64,000 nt of DNA from Thiomonas delicata (lineage in GTDB: Bacteria > Pseudomonadota > Gammaproteobacteria > Burkholderiales > Burkholderiaceae_C). The notes beneath the pieces are model-generated. The model was not told the origin of the DNA. It ran no database searches and was given only the letters and a program-made list of their open reading frames with translations. The translations under genes were made by a program, and so were the position numbers. The stretch spans positions 1,228,852 to 1,292,851 of the forward strand of contig NZ_LT592170.1 in NCBI RefSeq assembly GCF_900088825.1, read 5' to 3'. Below, one piece after another: positions 34,931 to 42,598 of the stretch (its first letter is position 1; every line of letters starts with the position of its first letter).

Positions 34931-35242
34931 ATGACAACCAACTTGCGCTTTGAGTGGGATGAGGCCAAGAACCGCGCCAATCAGCGCAAGCATGGGGTGA
35001 GCTTTGAAGAGGCTGTTCACGTCTTCCACGACCCATTGCAGGTCTCCATCCAGGATCGCATTGAAGGCGGCGAGCAACGCTGGCAGACCTTCGGTCTGGT
35101 CAGTGGTGTGGTTCTGCTGATGGTGGCGCATACCGTGCGCGAGGACGATGAAAACGGCCACGCCATCGAGGTCATCCGTATCATCTCGGCGCGTCGCGCC
35201 GACCGCATGGAAAGACAACGCTATGAAGAGCAAAATCGTTAG
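34931..35242 (+). CDS. brnT: BrnT-family ribonuclease toxin (copy 2)
   Basis: A 103-residue BrnT: LRFEWDEAKNRANQRKHGVS, FEEAVHVFHDPLQVSIQDRI and the C-terminal IRIISARRADRMERQRYEEQ. All the usual family motifs are present. It differs widely from the copy at 19284, so the two did not arise by recent duplication. It overlaps the antitoxin start by 20 bases. Confidence 0.9.
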   Translation: MTTNLRFEWDEAKNRANQRKHGVSFEEAVHVFHDPLQVSIQDRIEGGEQRWQTFGLVSGVVLLMVAHTVREDDENGHAIEVIRIISARRADRMERQRYEEQNR

Positions 35243-35525
35243 ACACACTATGGACTCGCTGCCGCCCCTGACGGCGACACAGCAGGCCCACCTGAAGGCG
35301 CTGGCTGCGCAGCCTGACAGTACCATCGATACGAGCGACAGCCCTGTGTTGAGCGCAGCGCAATGGGATACCTCCGTGCGTGGGCGGTTCTATCGACCGA
35401 TCAAGCAGCAGATCACGGCCCGCATCGATGCCGATGTGCTGGACTGGCTCAAGGGCCAGGGCAAGGGCTACCAATCGCGCATCAATGCCATCTTGCGCAA
35501 AGAAATGCTGGCACAAAAGGCTTGA
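35223..35525 (+). CDS. brnA: BrnA-family antitoxin (copy 2)
   Basis: A 100-residue antitoxin. The C-terminal ribbon-helix-helix is KQQITARIDADVLDWLKGQG followed by KGYQSRINAILRKEM. The start at 35223 lies inside the end of brnT, the usual arrangement. The pair looks intact and is on the plus strand. Confidence 0.88.
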   Translation: MKSKIVRHTMDSLPPLTATQQAHLKALAAQPDSTIDTSDSPVLSAAQWDTSVRGRFYRPIKQQITARIDADVLDWLKGQGKGYQSRINAILRKEMLAQKA

Positions 35526-35625
35526 GCGAGCTGCGATTTCAGCGCTGGTCATGTCGGTGCGGCACCACTGAATATGGTACCAATCATGGTATCAATACAC
35601 TAAGTGGATGATTTTATGAACAAAA

Positions 35626-35646
35626 CGAATCCCCCTCTCTCCGCCA
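35626..35646 (+). repeat. tRNA-Ser 3'-end fragment (candidate att site)
   Basis: The 21 bases CGAATCCCCCTCTCTCCGCC + A match the 3' end of a serine tRNA: the T-loop end, T-stem CCCCC, acceptor strand TCTCTCC, discriminator G and CCA. No tRNA body precedes it. Integrases of genomic islands commonly use this part of a tRNA gene as attachment site, and an integrase N-terminal remnant lies 146 bases downstream. Confidence 0.65.
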
Positions 35647-35791
35647 ATGATTTCCTAAGCCATTGATTCGTAAGCGCATTTTTTTTACGATTCAGTGGCT
35701 CGCTTTCCGGGTTGCTGTACTTTTTGTTGTACACGCCATTCGACGCTAGGCTTCCGCGACGTTGTTTTTCAACGCTTCCGGAGGCCATCAG

Positions 35792-36187
35792 ATGGTGTAC
35801 ATGACCCAGCAGCGCGGCGCTTATTTCTTTCAGATGCGCGTGCCGCGCAAGCACCGCGTCGAGTTCGGCGAACTCATCCGCGTACAGCTCAACACATTCG
35901 ACCGCGAGGTTGCGCGCATCCTGTCCATGAGCCTGGCTGCTCAGTGGCTTGCACGGTTCTCGGGTTTGCAATTGCCCGCCGGGGGCGTCAGCCCCGCAAT
36001 CGACCACGCTCCGAGCGCGCCTTTGATGGACCCGTTGAGTGAGCGGCATCAAGCATGCCCAGCAACTGCGTCTCCTACCACTCATGCGCTGCATGGGGCT
36101 AGCCTCCACGAAACCCGGGGCGGTTCAGTGAGAGACGCCATCGATCTTTCAGTAAACTATTTGAAATTACTGAAATTCGCGCAACGC
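35792..36187 (+). pseudogene. Tyrosine-integrase N-terminal remnant (DUF6538-like)
   Basis: From the ATG at 35792 (GGAGG nine bases upstream) the frame encodes MTQQRGAYFFQMRVPRKHRV, LIRVQLNTFDREVARILSMS and LAAQWLARFSG, the N-terminal arm-binding pattern of phage-type integrases. After about 110 residues the sequence loses resemblance, and no catalytic R-H-R-Y core follows. The frame runs on into the next gene in a different register. I read it as a truncated integrase of a lost island. Confidence 0.65.
36147..36175. promoter_or_regulatory. Perfect inverted repeat before the nucleotidyltransferase gene
   Basis: TTTCAGTAA (36147-36155), 11-base spacer, TTACTGAAA (36167-36175). The arms match perfectly over nine bases. 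The repeat ends 13 bases before the ATG at 36189 in an AT-rich patch. It is probably an operator overlapping the promoter. Confidence 0.6.
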
Positions 36188-36188
36188 C

Positions 36189-37250
36189 ATGCATGCCTTT
36201 GCCCTGTACCGGGTGCACGAACAGGCCTACAGCACGCTGTTTGCCAGTCTGGCTCAATCGGCTGCCACGCAGGAGCAGGTTCTCTTGGGCGCGCCCGGCA
36301 CCATCATCGAGCACAAACGGGGCGCACACGTCTATTTCGCGCGGCAGTTCATGAGTCCGGAAGGCAAGCGGTGCGAAGAAACCCTAGGGGGCACCGCCAG
36401 GGACCCTGACGTGCTGCAGCGTGTACAAACCATGCGCCAACGCATGGAGCGCAGCCACGGCCTCATCGCGCGCATTCGCGAGCTTGGGCGGCTGGGCTTT
36501 CAACTCGCCGACAACAAAACGTGTGCCACGGTTGGTGTCTTGTACAACCATGGTCTGTTTGCCGCCGGTGCCGTCCTCGTGGGCTCACATGCCTACGCCG
36601 TGCTGCTGAACATGCTGGGCATCCAGGCCGTGGCTTACCGCACCGAAGACGTCGACATCGCTCGCGGGCACCCCTTGGCCTTGGCCGGCGTACCCGACGA
36701 TGGCCTCTTGGGCATGTTGCGACAAACTGGTATTGCGTTTGTGGAGGTTCCCGGCCTGCATCCGGCTGAACCCGCAACATCGTTCACCCAAATCGGCCCC
36801 TCTCGCTTCCATGTGGACCTGTTGGTGCCGGCCAGAACGCAGGACTTTGCCACCGTCCCGGTACCCGAGTTGCGCGCGCATGCCACGGCGCTGCCCTATC
36901 TGGGCTACCTGCTTGAAAACACCCAGATGAGCGTGCTGCTGGCCCGGCACGGCGCAGTTCCGGTCCGCATTCCTGACGCCGCACGCTTTGCCCTGCATAA
37001 GCTGGTTGTCGCGCGGATGCGTCCTGCTGCGATGCACGCCAAAGCCAGCAAGGACCTCCAGCAAGCGGCCACCTTGTTGGCCATGCTTGCCGAGCAGCGC
37101 CCGGGGGACATCGAGGACGCCTGCCAGGCCTTGCCAAGTGCCGCGCGCGCGAAGGCTCGAGGTGCCTTGTCTTTTGTGAAGAGCCTTTTGCAAAACGCGC
37201 ACCCTGCGGCCATTGAGGCGTTGCAAGCTGGCCTGAGTGCCAAGGCCTGA
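36189..37250 (+). CDS. GSU2403-type nucleotidyltransferase-fold protein
   Basis: A 353-residue protein with the nucleotidyltransferase signature VLVGSHAYAVLLNMLGIQAV followed by YRTEDVDIARG (G-S, then D-x-D), as in the NTP_transf_8/GSU2403 group. The N-terminal 130 residues are helical, with GAHVYFARQFMSPEGKRCEE. The C-terminal third (ARFALHKLVVARMRPAAMHA) is also helical. Proteins of this fold include toxin nucleotidyltransferases such as AbiEii/MenT, but no antitoxin partner is seen here. The palindrome immediately upstream suggests it is regulated by a dedicated repressor. Confidence 0.75.
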   Translation: MHAFALYRVHEQAYSTLFASLAQSAATQEQVLLGAPGTIIEHKRGAHVYFARQFMSPEGKRCEETLGGTARDPDVLQRVQTMRQRMERSHGLIARIRELGRLGFQLADNKTCATVGVLYNHGLFAAGAVLVGSHAYAVLLNMLGIQAVAYRTEDVDIARGHPLALAGVPDDGLLGMLRQTGIAFVEVPGLHPAEPATSFTQIGPSRFHVDLLVPARTQDFATVPVPELRAHATALPYLGYLLENTQMSVLLARHGAVPVRIPDAARFALHKLVVARMRPAAMHAKASKDLQQAATLLAMLAEQRPGDIEDACQALPSAARAKARGALSFVKSLLQNAHPAAIEALQAGLSAKA

Positions 37251-37556
37251 GACCTTGTGGCGACGATTTTGCAGGCTTCGGGGCCGGCGATTTCAATCGT
37301 GGAAGCGCATGGCTTTGTCGTTACGTCGTTACGCGGTTACAGCGTGACGCCGCCGCATCAACATCGGCTCGCGCTTTGCCCGGGGCCGCCCATTGCATCT
37401 CCAATCCGACGACGCCTCTGACCTCCGCATATTGCCGAATCGCGGACTTCTTCCGTCCCCCCGCTACTTTCGCCGCTAAGCTAGCCACACGAAGGCGGCC
37501 ACGGCGCAAGACCAAGCCGCCAGCCGCGCCAGGCGCGGTCCAACAAGGGGTAGTTG
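37251..37556. other. Intergenic region, nothing recognised
   Basis: About 300 bases with tandem GTTACG-like units near 37319-37340 (TCGTTACGTCGTTACGCGGT). A minus-strand frame at 37321-37515 contains AEVRGVVGLEMQWAAPGKAR but I cannot assign it. AGGGG precedes the next start. Confidence 0.35.
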
Positions 37557-37886
37557 ATGAGCCACATCGACCAGCATCTGCAGGCCAACGAGCAAGTCCT
37601 GCACCGCGGTCACCTTAACGGTGCCGTGTTCATCTCGCCGTGTCTGCTTTTGCTCCTCGGCTTCGCCGTTCTCGCGCTCGACGGCGATGTCGGCGTCATT
37701 CTCCTGCTCGCAGGTTTGGTTGGTTTGCTCAGTGGCTTCATCCGCTACAAAACATCCGAATTCGTCGTGACGAACAAGAGAGTCATCCTGAAGACGGGGC
37801 TCATTCGCAAGACCACGGTGGAAATCGCGATCAACAAGGTCGAGGGCAGCACAGTCGACCCCGGCGATTGCGAGAAAGGTTGTTGA
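37557..37886 (+). CDS. bPH2-domain membrane protein, C-terminally truncated
   Basis: A 109-residue protein: a short N-terminus, two hydrophobic segments (about residues 24-60, LNGAVFISPCLLLLLGFAVL and GVILLLAGLVGLLSGFI), then the start of a bacterial PH domain (FVVTNKRVILKTGLIRKTTV, EIAINKVEGSTVDPG). In intact homologues the domain continues for about 40 residues (through the GxGTIVVRGTGG region). Here it stops at CEKGC. The next bases belong to a different gene remnant, so the 3' end was probably lost by recombination. Confidence 0.75.
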   Translation: MSHIDQHLQANEQVLHRGHLNGAVFISPCLLLLLGFAVLALDGDVGVILLLAGLVGLLSGFIRYKTSEFVVTNKRVILKTGLIRKTTVEIAINKVEGSTVDPGDCEKGC

Positions 37887-37905
37887 TTTCGGCGTGCCGG
37901 GGACT

Positions 37906-38301
37906 TCAACGCCCTTCGCGGTGGTTGGGCTCGACGATATGAAAACGTGACATTTGCCGATACAGCGTCGACCGGCTGATCCCCAGCTGGCGCGCCGCCG
38001 CGGAAACATTCCATCGATAGCGCTGCAGCACCTCGACCAGTGTGGATCGCTGGTACTTCCCCTCCGTGGCATGGCCTGGCGCGGCGGCCGAGGCGGCATC
38101 ATGCGCGCACGGTTCTTGTGGTGCGTGCGGCTCGCTCAGGCAAGGCTCGTCAGGCAGGTGTTGCAGGTGCCATTCCACCCCCGTGCGCCGCGGCAACGAC
38201 TCCGCAGCGTCGCGCAACACGATGGCATCGACCGCACCATTTGCGACGGTTGTCGCGGACAGGTGTCGCAATAGTTCTGCGGCACGGCCGATCCTCGTCG
38301 C
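37906..38301 (-). pseudogene. Sigma-54 activator C-terminal fragment (Fis-type HTH)
   Basis: The minus-strand frame encodes AELLRHLSATTVANGAVDAI, then a linker and a Fis-type helix-turn-helix (LVEVLQRYRWNVSAAARQLG, ISRSTLYRQMSRFHI). These are the end of an AcoR/NtrC-like sigma-54 regulator. The AAA+ and sensor domains are absent: going upstream the frame meets the aioA terminator at about 38305. It is a leftover 3' end, cut by arrival of the aio segment. Confidence 0.75.
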
Positions 38302-38306
38302 GTGAC

Positions 38307-38336
38307 AAAAAAACGGGCTCCCCTGCAGGGGAGCCC
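38307..38336 (-). terminator. Rho-independent terminator of aioBA
   Basis: The 22-base perfect palindrome GGGCTCCCCTG/CAGGGGAGCCC (38315-38336), read on the minus strand, is followed by seven T (38313-38307). It lies about 75 bases after the aioA stop. Confidence 0.88.
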
Positions 38337-38409
38337 AAGGGAGTCGCCACCCGAGGAGGAAATCGGCTCTCCCAAGCCCGTGGGAAACTCCGGGAAGACG
38401 CTTGAGACT

Positions 38410-40932
38410 TCAAGCGCCGTACATGCGGCTCTTGGTCGAGACGGTGCGTTGCCAGTCCGGCATCGAGCCGACGCGGCGGATATTGCCCCAGCTTCCCTTG
38501 TAGTAGGGGAGAAAGTGTTCGTCCAACGCCGTCGTCGTCACCGAGCCCTGTACGCCCTTGGGGGCGCCGAACACCATGAAGGTTTCGTGCCGCTTGAGGG
38601 TGGCTTCGGGGTAGGCCATCGCCGTGGTGGTTCCGTAGTCGTTGTAGATCTCCACCACGTCGGTCGGCTTGACGCCGAGCGCGGCCATGTCGTCCGGGTG
38701 CATCTGGATGATGGCCACCGGATAGCGGTCGGTGATGAACTTGTCATACTGGTTGTTGAACCAGGACTGCCAGACTTCGTTGAGGCGGCCGTTGTTGATC
38801 CAGAACTTGTATTTCGCCTTCTGTTCGGCTGCGGGCTTGAGCAGGCCGTTCCACTTGGCTGGGAACACGTGCACCTTACCGTTCGGCGTGTCGAACTTGC
38901 CGTCCGTGTACAGCATCTCGGTGCCGACCAGCGTCTCGCCCTCGACCTTCTGCACCGGCAACTGCACGCCGTTGTTGGCAGCCTTGCGCAGCAAGGGATA
39001 GGTGGCCATGTAGCCGGTCTTGCCGCCCTGGCTGTCGATCTCGCCGACGCCGGGCTGGCCGGCACGCCGGAAGCCATCGTTGAAGGCGTCTTCCTCGGTG
39101 GCCCACTCGAACCCTTCGAAGCGCTTGGCCATCTTGACCTTGCCCTCGGCCTCGTACAGGACGCGGACGGTGTTGGCGATGCGCGCGGCGATCAGGCAGT
39201 CGGGAAGCGCCTCGCCGGGCGGGTCGATGAATTTCTCGGAGAGGCGCATGCGGCGCTCGCCGTTCATCGAGGTGAGGTTCATCTCGCCCGAGACCGCGGC
39301 CGGGAACATCACGTGGGCGGCTTCCGCGAGCATGGTCGGATAGATGTTCATCATGCCGACGAACAGGCCACCCTTTTGCGTCGCAGCGTAGATGACATCG
39401 ACCATTTCCTTGGGGCTTGCACCCCGCGCCTTGGCCATGGCCTGCCTGACGATCTGGCTGCGACGGATCACGGCTTCGCGCAGGGCCTGGGCGTTGTTCG
39501 TCGTCTGGAAGCTGTTGCAGGCCCAGTAGGTCATCATCTTGCCCTTGCCGTTGATGAGGTAGTCATCCACCTCGATCAGCTTGTCGTGCATGGGAATGGG
39601 GAAGCTGGCCGCCGGGTAGCGGTGTGCGGGCTCCGGATAGCCCGGGCGGCAATAGCCCTCCTGGTGTCCTCCCATGCGCACCCAGCCCGTGCCGCGCCGT
39701 CCCACGTTGTGCGTGGCGACCACGACGGCGCCCATGGCTTGTTCGGTCAGGTAGTTGTTGTTGCCCCAGATGATGCCCTTCTCGAACGCATGCATGACCC
39801 GAGGCAGCTTGCCTGGCGCCTTGGGCTTGTAGCTCCACGCCGCGGCCTGCTGGATCTGCGCCACGGGGAGTCCGGTGATGCGGCTGCACTCGTCGAGCGA
39901 CATCTTGTTGGCCTTGACCGCAGCGTCGAAACCCTCGGTGTGGTTGGCGATGAAGTCCTTGTCGATCCAGCCCTGGTCGACAATGTAGGTGAGCAGGCCG
40001 TTCCACAAGGCACCGTCGGTGCCCGGATTGATCGCCAGATGCAACACCTGATCCTTGGCGATGCTTTCGCTGATCGAGATCGACGGCGTGCGGCGCGGAT
40101 CGACGAAGATGAACTTGCCTGCGGCGACGGGCTCGTCCGGGAACATCTTTTTCTTCTTGTCCAGCGTGGCGCCCTGCAGATTGGGCAGCCAGTGCACGAG
40201 GAAGTAGTTCGACTGGTTCTCGTAGGGGTTGTTGCCGTTGGACCAGATGACATCGGCGAGTTCGGCGTCTTCGTAGCTGTTGTTCAGCTCGAATATGCCC
40301 ATGTCGCGGTTGCCGAAGCATTCGGAGTTGTACGCCGGGCGGTTGTGGATGCGCACCGTCGGGGTCTGGATCGCCGAGAACACGAGCTTGCCCGTGCCCC
40401 AGGTGTTCTCGAAGCCGCCGCCCGATCCGCCATGGTCGAACATCGCCACCGCGATGGCGTCCGGGCCGTCCTTGTCGAGAATCTTCTTGACCAGGCCGCC
40501 ATAGATCTGCAGGGCATAGTCCCAGGAGGTGTCGAGCCATTCGCCGCCTTGGTAGACGCGGGGATGGAGCAGGCGTTCCCGGGTGATGCCGTCTGCGTTG
40601 TAGAAGTAGGACGCCATCTTGCCTCCCCGGGTGGAACTCTGCCCTTGGTTGACCACGCAGTCCTTGTCCGGCACGATCATGACGTTGTAGCGCTTGCCGT
40701 TCTTGTCGGTCAGCACATTGGTCATCGCCGGGGTCATGATGGTGGCGAAAGGCGGGAGCTGCTTGCGGAAGTCCAGTCCCAGCGCGTTCTGATTCGGGGC
40801 CCGCCCGCCTTCGCGCTCAGCATCCCACTTGTACGCGTGGTAACCGCAGCCAACGATACAGAATTGGCAGGTCAGGTTGGTCTTCTTAGCATCGACTGGC
40901 GGCAGCGCGACGCGATCCTTGAATTGCGACAT
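38410..40932 (-). CDS. aioA: Arsenite oxidase large subunit AioA
   Basis: An 840-residue molybdopterin oxidoreductase that oxidises As(III) to As(V) in the periplasm. The [3Fe-4S] motif is C22-x2-C25-x3-C29 in [13 protein letters not shown]. The position where other DMSO-reductase enzymes have a fourth Cys carries Ser (SSTRGGKMA), as in AioA. Further landmarks include [17 protein letters not shown] and [19 protein letters not shown]. It has no signal peptide and is exported with the Tat-signalled small subunit. Iodate reductase IdrA is a close relative, but the AioXSR neighbours favour AioA. It lies 27 bases after aioB. Confidence 0.93.
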   Translation of the reverse strand: MSQFKDRVALPPVDAKKTNLTCQFCIVGCGYHAYKWDAEREGGRAPNQNALGLDFRKQLPPFATIMTPAMTNVLTDKNGKRYNVMIVPDKDCVVNQGQSSTRGGKMASYFYNADGITRERLLHPRVYQGGEWLDTSWDYALQIYGGLVKKILDKDGPDAIAVAMFDHGGSGGGFENTWGTGKLVFSAIQTPTVRIHNRPAYNSECFGNRDMGIFELNNSYEDAELADVIWSNGNNPYENQSNYFLVHWLPNLQGATLDKKKKMFPDEPVAAGKFIFVDPRRTPSISISESIAKDQVLHLAINPGTDGALWNGLLTYIVDQGWIDKDFIANHTEGFDAAVKANKMSLDECSRITGLPVAQIQQAAAWSYKPKAPGKLPRVMHAFEKGIIWGNNNYLTEQAMGAVVVATHNVGRRGTGWVRMGGHQEGYCRPGYPEPAHRYPAASFPIPMHDKLIEVDDYLINGKGKMMTYWACNSFQTTNNAQALREAVIRRSQIVRQAMAKARGASPKEMVDVIYAATQKGGLFVGMMNIYPTMLAEAAHVMFPAAVSGEMNLTSMNGERRMRLSEKFIDPPGEALPDCLIAARIANTVRVLYEAEGKVKMAKRFEGFEWATEEDAFNDGFRRAGQPGVGEIDSQGGKTGYMATYPLLRKAANNGVQLPVQKVEGETLVGTEMLYTDGKFDTPNGKVHVFPAKWNGLLKPAAEQKAKYKFWINNGRLNEVWQSWFNNQYDKFITDRYPVAIIQMHPDDMAALGVKPTDVVEIYNDYGTTTAMAYPEATLKRHETFMVFGAPKGVQGSVTTTALDEHFLPYYKGSWGNIRRVGSMPDWQRTVSTKSRMYGA

Positions 40933-40959
40933 GGTGTTCGTCTCCTCGGTGGTTCGGGT

Positions 40960-41499
40960 TTACAGCACGTTGGCCTGGCGGCCGTAGATCAGGCCGGTGA
41001 CGGCCACGGCGTGCACGGTATCGGTGGCCGCGTCGTAGCTGAGCTGGATCTGGGGCAGGTCCTCGGTGGCCTGGCCGCAGATCATCTGGCCCGACTTCTC
41101 GGGGTCGAACATGCTGTAGTGGCAGGGGCACTTGAAGCTGCGCGTTTGGGGGTCGTACATCAGCGGACAGCCCATGTGGGTGCACAGATTGCTGTAGGCG
41201 ACGACGTCGCCGTCCGGGCCGACGCCGCCGGCCACGCGCTGGCCCATCTTGATCGCCACGCAGGGCGAATCGGCGTCCGGGTAGCTGAACGACACCGGGG
41301 TGTTGACCTGCATGCTCCTGGCTTGGCCCACCAGCGCCTTGGGATACGGCAGCACCGCCGCTCCTGCTGCGGCCTGGATAGCGGCCTGGTTGTTCCCCGC
41401 AGCCATGGCGGGGCCGACCGGACTGACGGCGGCGCCCACGCCTGCTACGCTGGTTCCGGCGACTTTGAGAAAAATGCGACGCGATACTTTTTCGGTCAT
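40960..41499 (-). CDS. aioB: Arsenite oxidase Rieske subunit AioB
   Basis: A 179-residue protein with a Tat signal ([20 protein letters not shown], cleaved after AMAA) and a Rieske [2Fe-2S] centre: C106-T-H108 and C124-x-C126-H127 in CTHMGCP and [10 protein letters not shown], with C111 available for the usual disulfide. It passes electrons from AioA to a cytochrome or azurin. The ATG at 41499 is chosen: GGAGG lies four to nine bases before it and the predicted sigma-54 transcript starts 35 bases upstream. A longer reading to 41628 would run through the promoter. Confidence 0.93.
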   Translation of the reverse strand: MTEKVSRRIFLKVAGTSVAGVGAAVSPVGPAMAAGNNQAAIQAAAGAAVLPYPKALVGQARSMQVNTPVSFSYPDADSPCVAIKMGQRVAGGVGPDGDVVAYSNLCTHMGCPLMYDPQTRSFKCPCHYSMFDPEKSGQMICGQATEDLPQIQLSYDAATDTVHAVAVTGLIYGRQANVL

Positions 41500-41544
41500 G
41501 ATGCCTCCTCGTGGTTGTGAAACGCTCAATCGCGCGCTCTGCAT

Positions 41545-41561
41545 TGCAAGCGTCATGCCAA
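41545..41561 (-). promoter_or_regulatory. Sigma-54 (-24/-12) promoter of aioBA
   Basis: Read on the minus strand: TTGGCATGACGCTTGCA. It matches the consensus YTGGCACGrNNNTTGCW at all fixed positions but one. The -12 GC is at 41547-41546, giving a start of transcription near 41534 and a 35-base leader to the aioB ATG. The AioR activator with its GAFTGA motif is encoded next door. Confidence 0.9.
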
Positions 41562-41643
41562 CGTCCGCCGTGCAGCCCCACGAACCACCGATCAACGCGT
41601 TGCGCGCCTTTTCAAGCCCAAGACGCAAGCTGAAGCGTTGTGT

Positions 41644-41663
41644 GCGTTACCTCCACGTAACGC
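41644..41663. promoter_or_regulatory. Upstream activator site for AioR
   Basis: A perfect inverted repeat GCGTTAC-CTCCAC-GTAACGC, centred about 95 bases upstream of the sigma-54 -24 element, the usual distance for an enhancer-binding protein. A further half-site CGTAACG lies at 41688-41694. The same sites are within 45 bases of the aioX start, so AioR might also control aioXSR. Confidence 0.75.
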
Positions 41664-41707
41664 GTTTCGCTCGGCATGTTTCCATCTCGTAACGACGGAG
41701 CCCGGCC

Positions 41708-42598
41708 ATGGACCGCAGAACCCTGCTCGCGCTGTTCGGTGCCACCGCCGCGCTGCCGGCATGGGCACAGGGCAAGAGCGTCTTGCGCGCCAATCCGTTT
41801 CGCTTCGGCGTGACGGACGTCTTCCTGCACGACGGGGCGATTCACCTCTGGCAGGACTTCTTGCAATCCAGGCTCGGCATGCCGGTGCAGATCATCCAGA
41901 AATCCAGTTATCAGGAAGCGCTCGAAGCCTTGCGCTCCGACGAAATGGAGGCGGCATGGATCTGCGGCTTTCCCTATGTCGTGGCCAAGGGTTTCGTGCG
42001 CCTTTGCGCGCAACCCGGCTGGCACGGGCAGCCTTGGTATCAAAGCTATCTGATCACTTCGGCCGGGCGAACCCAGGCTCACACCCTTGCCGACCTCCAA
42101 GGCGATGTGTTTGCATTCGACGACCCGCTATCCAATTCCGGTTACCTGGTGCCGGTCGTCGCCTTGCGGGCGATGAACCAGACGCCGCAGCGTTTTTTCC
42201 GAGGCACCTTCTATACCTACTCGCTGCACAAAGTCGTCGAGGCGGTCGGCAGCGGGCTGGCCGATTCGGGCACGGTCGATGGCTATATCTGGGAAATCCT
42301 GCATCAGAAGCGATCGCCGTCGGCTCTCAAAACCCGGATCGTCGCCAAATCGACGCGCTACGGTTTCCCGCCCATCGTCACGCGCAAGAACCTCGATCAC
42401 GGCCTGCATCTGCACCTGCAGCAGGCGCTGCTCAGTGCGCAAAACAGTGAGGAAGGACGGCGATTGCTGCAGAGCCTGGACTTGAGGAACTTCCTCATGC
42501 CGCAGGAAAACTGGTTTTCGGGCATCCAGGAACTGGTTGAAATCCTGGATGGAACGCATGCTCCCATACCGTTGAGCAAGATTTACGAAACAGCATGA
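41708..42598 (+). CDS. aioX: AioX periplasmic arsenite-binding protein
   Basis: A 296-residue PhnD/substrate-binding-fold protein with an N-terminal export signal (RRTLLALFGATAALPAWAQG). The core shows FGVTDVFLHDGAIHLWQDFL and EALRSDEMEAAWICGFPYVV, with cysteines in WICGFP and VRLCAQPG that could bind As(III). In Agrobacterium AioX binds arsenite and activates AioS. It is divergent from aioBA and starts the aioXSR operon. aioS begins within its stop (ATGA). Confidence 0.87.
   Translation: MDRRTLLALFGATAALPAWAQGKSVLRANPFRFGVTDVFLHDGAIHLWQDFLQSRLGMPVQIIQKSSYQEALEALRSDEMEAAWICGFPYVVAKGFVRLCAQPGWHGQPWYQSYLITSAGRTQAHTLADLQGDVFAFDDPLSNSGYLVPVVALRAMNQTPQRFFRGTFYTYSLHKVVEAVGSGLADSGTVDGYIWEILHQKRSPSALKTRIVAKSTRYGFPPIVTRKNLDHGLHLHLQQALLSAQNSEEGRRLLQSLDLRNFLMPQENWFSGIQELVEILDGTHAPIPLSKIYETA

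Noticed and set aside
37319-37345. Tandem GTTACG-like units as another AioR site
   Set aside because: They are direct, not inverted, and lie far from any aio promoter.
38410-40932. Iodate reductase IdrA instead of AioA
   Set aside because: The families are close, but no IdrP peroxidases are present and the AioXSR system is adjacent.
38302-41520. A 1072-residue plus-strand open frame opposite aioBA
   Set aside because: Its translation is Val/Gly/His/Arg-rich with no family pattern and it mirrors the codon positions of aioA and aioB; high GC makes such antisense frames common.
41500-41628. Longer aioB start at 41628
   Set aside because: It would include the sigma-54 promoter and place 43 residues before the Tat signal; the ATG at 41499 has GGAGG.
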